From Gammaproteobacteria bacterium (GTDB lineage Bacteria; Pseudomonadota; Gammaproteobacteria; GRL18): a stretch of DNA of 5,551 nucleotides. The stretch is taken from positions 1 to 5,551 of the forward strand of contig WTAX01000531.1 of NCBI GenBank assembly GCA_013139395.1, written 5' to 3'. Under the pieces are notes generated by a model. It had not been told where the DNA came from and did no database searches. It saw only the letters and a list, made by a program, of their open reading frames with translations. Made by a program: the position numbers and the translations under genes. Positions 1-5,209 of this stretch are shown one piece after another (positions within the stretch are counted from its first letter, which is position 1; every line of letters starts with the position of its first letter).

Positions 1-226
1 TGACTATAGTATTTTTACCTTTTTTTCACATAAAAATTCTGAGAACACAAAACAGGCATCAGAAGTCGCACAGGTTTCTGTTATAATCTGCATGATTTCG
101 ACTATAATCATGTTTGGTGCTTTAGGAACATCAGATTTACCTGTATTAAAAGCGATTGGCTTAACTGCATCTTTAGGTGCTGCCTATGCTTTTTTATTAA
201 CCTATTTCTCTTTCAAGTCTGGCTAA
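1..226 (+). CDS. MMPL/RND-family exporter, C-terminal fragment
   Basis: The 5' end lies outside the window. The first whole codon is at position 2 and the frame reads 74 residues to TAA at 224-226. The fragment opens with an Asp-Tyr pair (DYSIF) that fits the proton-relay D-Y pair of MMPL transporters. A polar loop (about residues 9-23) follows, then two hydrophobic segments at about residues 24-42 and 47-71. The second holds the PVLKAIGLTASLGAAYAFLL pattern typical of the last transmembrane helices of MMPL permeases. Family knowledge: APE and xanthomonadin clusters carry such an inner-membrane exporter, thought to move the polyene lipid towards the outer membrane. The KS gene starts 15 nt downstream in the same frame, so the two are very likely co-transcribed. 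The role is inferred from family and neighbours; only the tail is visible. Confidence 0.8.
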   Translation, partial: DYSIFTFFSHKNSENTKQASEVAQVSVIICMISTIIMFGALGTSDLPVLKAIGLTASLGAAYAFLLTYFSFKSG

Positions 227-241
227 AGGCTTTTAATAAAT

Positions 242-1507
242 TTGACTAAACAAAACCATAATCAAAAGAAGACACGCACAAATTCAGCAGCGCTGTTGCT
301 CTCTCACTTTACTCTGACCACGGCTATCGGTTGCGGTATCAAAGAGAATCTGGAGGCCTTAAAAAATGAAACCACTGGATTACGCAGCAATGATTTTCTT
401 GATGTCGATTTAGAGACCTATATCGGACGAGTTTCAGCGATTGAAGAGCAGCAATTACCAGCCGCCTTATCTGATTACCAGTGCCGCAATAATCAACTGG
501 CCTATTTAGCATTACAGCAAGACGACTTTAATAGCGTTATTGAACAGGCAAAAAACCGTTATGGTGCGCATCGATTAGGTATTTTTTTAGGGACATCAAC
601 ATCAGGCATTTTAAGCTCAGAGCTGGCGTACCAGACAGAGAGCTTCCGCTCTACCGGCCAATTACCTGACACCTTTCATTTTAGAGAACAGCACAATAGC
701 TTTTCTATCGCAGAATTTGTACGCAACTTATATCAACTAAAGGGCCCTGCTCAGGTAGTATCAACTGCTTGTTCTTCCAGTGCTAAAGTATTTGCCTGTG
801 CGGCAAGATATATTGAGCTGGGACTCTGTGATGCAGCAATTGTCGGTGGTGTTGACAGTTTATGTCTCACCACCTTATACGGTTTTAATTCACTGGAATT
901 AGTGGCAAAAGAAGTTTGTCGCCCGGCCGATGAAAATCGTCAGGGACTGTCAATTGGTGAAGCCGCGGCTTTTATTCTATTGGAAAAACCTGATCCTCTT
1001 TCAGCTCAAAGCACTAAAGACAGAAGTAATCAACAAACACCCGTTTACTTACAAGGCTATGGTGAAAGCTCCGATGCTTATCATATGTCTTCGCCCCACC
1101 CGGAAGGTCTTGGTGCCTTGCAGGCAATGCAGGAGGCATTGCAAAGTGCTGATCTGACAGCCTCAGACATCGACTATGTGAACTTACATGGCACAGCTAC
1201 AGCAATGAATGATCAGATGGAAGATAAGGCACTTGCACAACTATTCAGTAAACCGATTTCCTGTAGTTCTACCAAGGGCTGGACTGGCCATACTTTGGGT
1301 GCTTCCGGCGCTGTAGAGGCCATTTACAGCGCCTTATGCATCCAATATAACTTTATGCCTAAAAGTTTAAACACTCTCTGTGTTGATCCTGCACTGACAC
1401 AAAACATCCTTGACCAGACTCAGTATTCAACAGTAAACACTGTAGCCAGTAATTCATTTGGTTTTGGTGGTAATAATTGCTGTCTGATTTTGGGAGAGCA
1501 GGTATGA
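242..1507 (+). CDS. apeO: beta-ketoacyl-ACP synthase, APE type (ApeO-like)
   Basis: Thiolase-fold condensing enzyme of 421 residues, close to the usual FabF length. It would catalyse decarboxylative condensation of malonyl-ACP with the growing polyene chain. The Cys-His-His triad is intact: Cys177 in STACSSS, His316 in LHGTATAMND and His350 in TKGWTGHTLG, with Lys345 in the same motif. The glycine-rich C-terminal signature NSFGFGGNN is also present. The start is non-ATG: no in-frame ATG occurs before about residue 282, so TTG at 242 is the best choice. Another TTG at 296 (residue 19) is possible, because KS homology begins near residue 20 (HFTLTTAIG). A weak AAAGG at 225-229 is 12 nt upstream. 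The stop overlaps the next start (ATGA), fitting obligate pairing with the chain-length factor. Known for APE systems: ApeO works as a heterodimer with a CLF-like partner. The symbol is assigned by cluster context as well as sequence. Confidence 0.88.
   Translation: MTKQNHNQKKTRTNSAALLLSHFTLTTAIGCGIKENLEALKNETTGLRSNDFLDVDLETYIGRVSAIEEQQLPAALSDYQCRNNQLAYLALQQDDFNSVIEQAKNRYGAHRLGIFLGTSTSGILSSELAYQTESFRSTGQLPDTFHFREQHNSFSIAEFVRNLYQLKGPAQVVSTACSSSAKVFACAARYIELGLCDAAIVGGVDSLCLTTLYGFNSLELVAKEVCRPADENRQGLSIGEAAAFILLEKPDPLSAQSTKDRSNQQTPVYLQGYGESSDAYHMSSPHPEGLGALQAMQEALQSADLTASDIDYVNLHGTATAMNDQMEDKALAQLFSKPISCSSTKGWTGHTLGASGAVEAIYSALCIQYNFMPKSLNTLCVDPALTQNILDQTQYSTVNTVASNSFGFGGNNCCLILGEQV
1493..1507 (+). 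promoter_or_regulatory. RBS and ATGA stop/start overlap joining KS and CLF
   Basis: GGAG at 1493-1496 lies 7 nt before ATG 1504, and the KS stop TGA (1505-1507) overlaps that start by two bases. This decides the CLF start over the in-frame TTG at 1477 and suggests translational coupling, fitting a 1:1 KS:CLF heterodimer. Confidence 0.75.
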
Positions 1508-2325
1508 TAGTTTACTTAAAATCAGTGGGTATCGTTGCACCAGGAATCGCTAATTGGCACGAAGCGATTAATGTATTCACTCAGACTAAGCAGTATTTCC
1601 CTACCCCTGTTGAAAAAAAGCTGGCGACAATATTACCGCCTAATGAACGCAGACGTGCCACACGAGTCACTCAACTTGCAATGTATGCTGCCCAGCAGGC
1701 GGATACTCCTGAGCAAAATGACAGCTCATTAAATCAGTGTTTACAGGTATTCTGCAGTTCTAATGGTGATATCACCACATTTCATCAAATCAGTCAGGCA
1801 CTGGCTATGGATGGACGTCCTGTGTCCCCAACTCGTTTTCATAATTCAGTACACAATGCACCAGCAGGCTACTGGTCTATTGCAAGCCAGTCGAAAACAC
1901 CCAGTACCAGTATTACTGCTTATTCCGATAGTTTTTCTACCGGCTTACTTGAAGCTGCAGTACAACTTAATGCCAGTGACAATAAACAGCATCGGGATTG
2001 TTTACTGGTTTGTTATGATGAAATACCTGCTGAACCCTTTCAGCCTCAAATACAAATTACCGCTGAGTTTGCCTGTGCCTTAAGATTAAGTTTAAACAGT
2101 GATAATGCACTTGCCTGTATGAACATACAAATAGACCATCAGTGTCAGCCTTTAACAGCATTGTCAGATCCTGCAATAGAACAGCTAAGACAAGCAAACC
2201 CGCAGGCAGTCGCATTACCCTTACTTAATGCTATTGCCCGGCAAGACAATAAAAAAATACTATTACCTTATTTTGAACAGGGTTTAGAAATCAGCTTATC
2301 AGCACTTGCAGCAAACCAGGAATAA
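1504..2325 (+). CDS. apeC: beta-ketoacyl synthase-like chain-length factor (ApeC-like)
   Basis: Predicted 273-residue protein of the short KS-like family (Ketoacyl-synt_2, PF13723 type). An upstream TTG at 1477 is in frame. ATG 1504 is preferred because GGAG at 1493-1496 sits 7 nt before it and it forms an ATGA overlap with the KS stop. Family signatures are LPPNERRRAT (residues 44-53), CSSNGDI (84-90), SPTRFHNSVHNAPAGYWSIA (108-127) and the DSFSTGLLEA stretch (142-151). No Cys occurs where a KS nucleophile would be, and the C-terminal half of the KS fold with its two His motifs is missing; both are normal for this family. It is therefore not expected to condense on its own. By analogy with APE clusters it should pair with the preceding KS and help set polyene length. 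The family call is strong; the symbol follows APE nomenclature and is less certain. Confidence 0.85.
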   Translation: MIVYLKSVGIVAPGIANWHEAINVFTQTKQYFPTPVEKKLATILPPNERRRATRVTQLAMYAAQQADTPEQNDSSLNQCLQVFCSSNGDITTFHQISQALAMDGRPVSPTRFHNSVHNAPAGYWSIASQSKTPSTSITAYSDSFSTGLLEAAVQLNASDNKQHRDCLLVCYDEIPAEPFQPQIQITAEFACALRLSLNSDNALACMNIQIDHQCQPLTALSDPAIEQLRQANPQAVALPLLNAIARQDNKKILLPYFEQGLEISLSALAANQE

Positions 2326-2330
2326 ATATT

Positions 2331-2804
2331 ATGAGCTCACTGACTGATTCAACACTTCTTAATTCAGATCTAAACCATCAGGAGATTGAACAACGTTTAC
2401 CTCATGCCGGGAAAATGAGCCTCTTAGATAAAGTCACTCATGCTGATCTGCTGACATTAAGCGCATCAGCAGTCAGTCATCTCAATAGCGATAATCCCCT
2501 GCGATTTAATAACAAACTGTCCAGCATCAACGGGATTGAATACGCTGCTCAGGCAATGGCCGTACACGGCTTTCTTTTGTCAGAATTAAAACAGACAGAA
2601 GCTTCTACACAGACAGGTTACATTGCAACCGTTCGTAATATTGATATTTTTACCCCATTTTTTCCCGAAACTGAATCCGTCATTAAAATTGAAGTCGAGC
2701 AGCTAATGAGCGATACGAATGGTTTTACCTATCAATTTCATATTGGTGATGAGAAAAAAGTATTAATTTCAGGTAAGATAACTGTTTTTTTAATTCATAC
2801 TTAA
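2331..2804 (+). CDS. apeP: 3-hydroxyacyl-ACP dehydratase, hotdog fold (ApeP-like)
   Basis: A 157-residue single-hotdog protein with the ApeP-type pattern: LPHAGKMSLLDKV (residues 23-35), SHLNSDNPLRF (49-59) and GIEYAAQAMAVHG (68-80). These match in order the LPHR, N-P-F and E-A-x-A-Q elements of FabZ. The presumed acidic residue is Glu70. The FabZ catalytic His of the GHFP motif has no counterpart here: the aligned stretch reads RFNNKLSS. His50 in SHL and His25 in LPHAG are the remaining conserved His candidates. Loss of GHFP is, to my knowledge, usual for this family; in APE systems ApeP acts with a second hotdog protein, ApeI. The expected step is dehydration of 3-hydroxyacyl-ACP to a trans double bond. 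The start ATG lies 5 nt after the previous stop, with AGGA at 2318-2321 giving 9-nt spacing. Confidence 0.85.
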   Translation: MSSLTDSTLLNSDLNHQEIEQRLPHAGKMSLLDKVTHADLLTLSASAVSHLNSDNPLRFNNKLSSINGIEYAAQAMAVHGFLLSELKQTEASTQTGYIATVRNIDIFTPFFPETESVIKIEVEQLMSDTNGFTYQFHIGDEKKVLISGKITVFLIHT

Positions 2805-2819
2805 TTTAAGCACCCTATT

Positions 2820-3539
2820 ATGAAATATGCTCTTGTTACTGGCGGCAGTGGTGAAATAGGTCAGGCAATATGCCAACGCCTTGCGAGCGATGGTCATCAC
2901 GTCATTATTCATGCTCATCACAATATAGAAAAAGCCCGTTTGCTTGCCGGGCAATTAATCAAAGATGGCTATTCTGCCCATGCAGTCCAGTTTGATCTCA
3001 CTGATTTTGAACAAACCTCTGCGATCTTAAATGAACTGATACAAGATCATCCTATTCAGATAATCGTTCACAATGCCGGAATTCATCATGATGCTCCCCT
3101 GGCCGGTATGCAAAAACAACAATGGGATGATGTGATTAATGTATCATTACATGGTTTTTTTAATGTCACTCAGCCAATCATGCTGCCTATGATGAAAACC
3201 CGTTGGGGTAGAGTCATTGCCATCAGTTCTATCGCAGGCATTACCGGCAATCGGGGTCAGGCCAATTATGCTGCAGCCAAATCCGGTCTAAGCGGTGCCT
3301 GTAAATCATTATCCATTGAATTAGCTTCAAGAGGAATTACGGCTAACGTTGTGGCTCCGGGAATTATAAAAACAGCCATGAGTGAAGCCAGTTTTCCTGC
3401 TGAAAAAATTAAACAAATGGTTCCTATGCAACGTGCAGGCAAAGCTAGTGAAGTCGCTTCTCTGGTGAGTTTTCTGGCTTCTGATGAAGCCGCTTATATC
3501 TCAGGTCAGGTGATTTCCATTAATGGCGGTATGGTGTGA
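2820..3539 (+). CDS. apeQ: 3-oxoacyl-ACP reductase, SDR family (ApeQ/FabG-like)
   Basis: Classical short-chain dehydrogenase/reductase of 239 residues, normal FabG length. The N-terminal cofactor motif TGGSGEIG (residues 7-14) and NAG (85-87) are present. The catalytic tetrad is complete: Asn107, Ser137 in ISSIAG, and Tyr150 and Lys154 in YAAAK. The C-terminal substrate region ends in the FabG-like SGQVISINGGMV. It would use NAD(P)H to reduce the 3-keto group left by each KS/CLF round. The start follows the dehydratase stop by 15 nt; the ribosome binding site is weak (TAAG at 2807-2810), so coupling with upstream translation is plausible. It could serve general fatty acid synthesis, but the position between the dehydratase and the glycosyltransferase favours an APE-dedicated ketoreductase. 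Confidence 0.9.
   Translation: MKYALVTGGSGEIGQAICQRLASDGHHVIIHAHHNIEKARLLAGQLIKDGYSAHAVQFDLTDFEQTSAILNELIQDHPIQIIVHNAGIHHDAPLAGMQKQQWDDVINVSLHGFFNVTQPIMLPMMKTRWGRVIAISSIAGITGNRGQANYAAAKSGLSGACKSLSIELASRGITANVVAPGIIKTAMSEASFPAEKIKQMVPMQRAGKASEVASLVSFLASDEAAYISGQVISINGGMV
3525..3539 (+). promoter_or_regulatory. RBS and GTG/TGA overlap joining reductase and glycosyltransferase
   Basis: GGCGG at 3525-3529 precedes GTG 3536 by 6 nt, and the reductase stop TGA (3537-3539) overlaps this start. The arrangement supports coupled translation, though ATG 3551 remains a possible start. Confidence 0.5.
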
Positions 3540-4333
3540 ACAACACAACAATGAAACAACTCAAGTGGATGGTTCTAATCCCTGCTTACAATGAAGAAGC
3601 AACGATCAAAACATTGATTGAGGCCGTCTTGAAACAGCAGCCAAAAAAATTAATTGTCGTCAATGATGCTTCAAAAGACAGCACCTCATCCATTTTATAC
3701 GCAATGCAGAATAACCTGTCATTCAGCATTATAGAAAATAGTTATAATCAGGGAAAAGCTCGTAGTCTATGGTCTGGATTTGAACAAGCTATTGAACAGG
3801 AAATGGATGTGGTGATCACCATGGATGGTGATGGTCAACATAGAGCGGAGGACATCCCGTCATTGTTAGAAAAGCACTTACAGCATCCTGATAATTTAGT
3901 GATTGGTGCCCGGGAAAGAAACCTGAAGACTCAGCCTGTCGGGAGATTTTTAGCTAATCGTTTTGCTAATTTCTGGATCTCATGGGCAGCAGGTTATGGT
4001 GTTCAGGATAGCCAGTCAGGGTTTCGTCTCTATCCCGTCAAGCTGCTGAAAAAACTGCTGCCATTAAAGGATAATAGTGAAGGCTTTGTCTTTGAAAGTG
4101 AAGTTATTATTGAAGCGGCCTGGCAGGGTCATTATACCAGCGTAGTCAGTATCCCAACCATTTACCACAAAAATCGCAGAGCCAGTCATTTTGAACCCTG
4201 GCAGGATATTAAAAAAATCACCAAAATGGTAGCTCGGCGCTTAGTAATAACGCATTTTAACTTAAAGGATTTGTTTGCCGCAATCACCAACAAACCCCCT
4301 CGCACAGTTTCTTCTCGCAGCAGAAAACACTAA
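3536..4333 (+). CDS. family 2 glycosyltransferase (DPM1/polyprenyl-phosphate type), APE cluster-associated
   Basis: GT-A fold glycosyltransferase of 265 residues from GTG 3536. Motifs in order: VLIPAYNEE (residues 13-21), VVNDASKDST (41-50), the metal/nucleotide-binding DGDGQH (97-102), IGARER (123-128), QDSQSGFRLYP (157-167), FVFESEVIIEA (184-194) and RASHFEPWQDI (215-225). It has no C-terminal membrane helices. Closest in style to cytosolic dolichyl-phosphate-mannose-synthase-like enzymes, so it probably transfers a nucleotide sugar to a lipid or to the polyene head group; donor and acceptor cannot be read from sequence. In other APE clusters a similar domain is, as I recall, often fused to an acyltransferase; here it stands alone. 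Start choice: GTG 3536 overlaps the reductase stop and has GGCGG at 3525-3529; ATG 3551 or ATG 3569 (just before the homology) are alternatives with poorer ribosome sites. Confidence 0.85.
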   Translation: MNNTTMKQLKWMVLIPAYNEEATIKTLIEAVLKQQPKKLIVVNDASKDSTSSILYAMQNNLSFSIIENSYNQGKARSLWSGFEQAIEQEMDVVITMDGDGQHRAEDIPSLLEKHLQHPDNLVIGARERNLKTQPVGRFLANRFANFWISWAAGYGVQDSQSGFRLYPVKLLKKLLPLKDNSEGFVFESEVIIEAAWQGHYTSVVSIPTIYHKNRRASHFEPWQDIKKITKMVARRLVITHFNLKDLFAAITNKPPRTVSSRSRKH

Positions 4334-4374
4334 ATAAGTGTCCTAAAATGGTGAGCATTATTCATTTACTATTC

Positions 4375-4450
4375 GCATCAGAACCTGTCATTCATTATTG
4401 GGCTCATATTGGCATAAAATCACCGAATAATAAATGACAGTTTCTGAAGC
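4375..4450. repeat. 76-nt imperfect inverted repeat between convergent genes
   Basis: Arms 4375-4402 and 4423-4450 pair at 24 of 28 positions, with mismatches at 4377/4448, 4384/4441, 4393/4432 and 4400/4425. The 20-nt loop is 4403-4422. It lies between the convergent glycosyltransferase and lipoprotein genes, where a bidirectional transcription stop or mRNA 3'-end hairpin would be expected. There is no T-run directly after the stem on either strand, so a standard intrinsic terminator is not established. It could equally be a small mobile-element remnant or REP-like sequence. Confidence 0.7.
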
Positions 4451-4478
4451 TCCGTGCAAAGCATTTCGGAACAGTTAT

Positions 4479-4871
4479 TTAGTTATTATTGAACACCTGT
4501 GTTCTTATGGCATTATTTAAATTCTGCACCCAATTATTATAATTAGTATGAATATTAGTGCCGTCATAGTTCATCTCATTACTATCATTATAAGTAATTG
4601 AATATTCCGTTGTGGAGTAATGTATATTCACTTTCACCATATGCTTTCTCAACAATAATGTCGCAAGAATATAACCGGGTTTTACCTTTTTCATCTGCCA
4701 GCCAAGTCCAACCCCAGCCTGAGTGATATCATGTGTCACCGCTGATAAAGCCACAGCTTTGCCAGAACCGGTGGTAATAGATTCATTAGTTACTTCGACA
4801 AGAGGTGAAGTACGACAACCAATTAAAAACATTGATAGTATAATTAAAAGAACAATCGTTTTATTTAACAT
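4479..4871 (-). CDS. small conserved lipoprotein of unknown function
   Basis: Encodes 130 residues starting at ATG 4869-4871 (minus strand), with a good Shine-Dalgarno AAGGA at 4878-4882 and 6-nt spacing. The N-terminus is a lipoprotein signal: positive Lys4, a hydrophobic stretch (residues 5-17) and the lipobox LIGC with acylated Cys19. Residue 20 is Arg, not Asp, so outer-membrane sorting is the default guess in a gammaproteobacterium. The mature part contains a GLGWQMKKVKPGYILATLLL stretch, then HMVKVNIHYSTTEYSITYND and NIHTNYNNWVQNLNNAIR, consistent with a small alpha/beta domain. I recognise this as a widespread family of short proteobacterial lipoproteins with no assigned role as far as I know. 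It is convergent with the APE-type operon, so it is probably expressed independently, and two upstream inverted repeats may regulate it. Confidence 0.8.
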   Translation of the reverse strand: MLNKTIVLLIILSMFLIGCRTSPLVEVTNESITTGSGKAVALSAVTHDITQAGVGLGWQMKKVKPGYILATLLLRKHMVKVNIHYSTTEYSITYNDSNEMNYDGTNIHTNYNNWVQNLNNAIRTQVFNNN

Positions 4872-4908
4872 AATTTATCCTTAATATGGTAAGTATCCAT
4901 TCATAACA

Positions 4909-4925
4909 TTCTGATGATATCAGAA
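4909..4925. promoter_or_regulatory. perfect 7-3-7 inverted repeat upstream of the lipoprotein gene
   Basis: TTCTGAT and ATCAGAA form perfect 7-bp arms around a GAT centre, about 38 nt upstream of the lipoprotein start. The size and spacing fit a dimeric repressor or activator site overlapping or near the promoter. No clear -35/-10 pair could be fixed nearby. Chance occurrence in AT-rich DNA is possible. Confidence 0.35.
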
Positions 4926-4935
4926 ATAGAATTTG

Positions 4936-4971
4936 TAATTCAGAAAGATCATTTTACAACAATCTGAATTA
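4936..4971. promoter_or_regulatory. 9-bp inverted repeat (TAATTCAGA / TCTGAATTA), second possible operator
   Basis: Perfect 9-bp arms at 4936-4944 and 4963-4971 are separated by 18 nt. The arms share the TTCAGA/TCTGAA core with the nearby 4909-4925 repeat (TTCTGA/TCAGAA), giving four related half-sites in 63 nt. They may form an upstream regulatory region for the lipoprotein gene, or a hairpin. Confidence 0.35.
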
Positions 4972-5044
4972 AATGAAGAAGGTCGAGAAAACAGAATTTT
5001 TCAAGTCACCCCCCTATAGAGTTATTTCCAGTTATCCTGAATTA

Positions 5045-5203
5045 GGGCCGCGGAAATAATGATTCATCCCACCTAGCTTGCCCTTTTGCCCAGATTTGTC
5101 GTTATATCAAAGGTTGCGTAGAACAACTATGCGCCCTTTAATACGCCTAAAATCTGAACAAAATGCCTGTGCTATTTGGGACAAATCATTTTTTCCGAGG
5201 CGC
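5045..5203. mobile_element. MITE-like 159-nt long-palindrome element
   Basis: Almost the whole segment folds back on itself. Outer arms 5045-5077 and 5171-5203 pair at 26 of 33 positions. Further inward, TTTTG 5084-5088 pairs with 5159-5163, CAGATTT 5091-5097 with 5150-5156 and AAAGG 5109-5113 with 5135-5139. A terminal stem, 5115-5121 with 5127-5133 (two G-U pairs), closes on the loop AACAA at 5122-5126. TTA occurs immediately outside both ends (5042-5044 and 5204-5206), a candidate 3-bp target duplication. It has no convincing coding capacity. These traits match a non-autonomous miniature inverted-repeat element; the parent transposase family is not identifiable here. If transcribed it would form a long hairpin RNA and could act as a 3' stabiliser or terminator for the adjacent minus-strand cupin gene. 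Confidence 0.7.
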
Positions 5204-5209
5204 TTACGG

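Larger units (their letters stand above)
4872..5044. other. intergenic region upstream of the lipoprotein gene
   Basis: Together with the palindromic element this makes a gene-free stretch of about 340 nt between the two minus-strand genes. It contains the lipoprotein Shine-Dalgarno (4878-4882), the two inverted repeats described separately and an AT-rich run likely to hold the promoter. From about 4980 to 5044 I see nothing beyond a C-run at 5009-5014; no small ORF or RNA gene is evident. Confidence 0.5.

Noticed and set aside
930..1157. Plus-strand ORF of 75 residues inside the KS gene
   Set aside because: Lies in another frame of a gene with clear KS motifs; low-complexity, no recognisable domain.
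1477..1503. Upstream TTG start for the CLF, adding 9 residues
   Set aside because: ATG 1504 has a well-spaced GGAG and the ATGA overlap, and family homology begins right after it.
1535..2083. Two plus-strand ORFs (65 and 106 residues) inside the CLF gene
   Set aside because: Out-of-frame shadows of the CLF coding sequence; the CLF frame carries the family motifs.
4446..4475. Second hairpin (TCCG...CGGA around TGC-AAA-GCA) as the lipoprotein terminator
   Set aside because: Stem is only 4 + 3 bp with a bulge and no T-run, too weak to call.
4491..4504. GAACAC-CT-GTGTTC perfect palindrome as a terminator or operator
   Set aside because: Falls within the last codons of the lipoprotein gene, is short and lacks a T-run; probably chance.
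5045..5203. Integron attC site or structured small RNA/riboswitch
   Set aside because: No attC core-site pair at the ends and no integrase or cassette layout; one continuous hairpin with flanking TTA fits a MITE better. An RNA role is not excluded.
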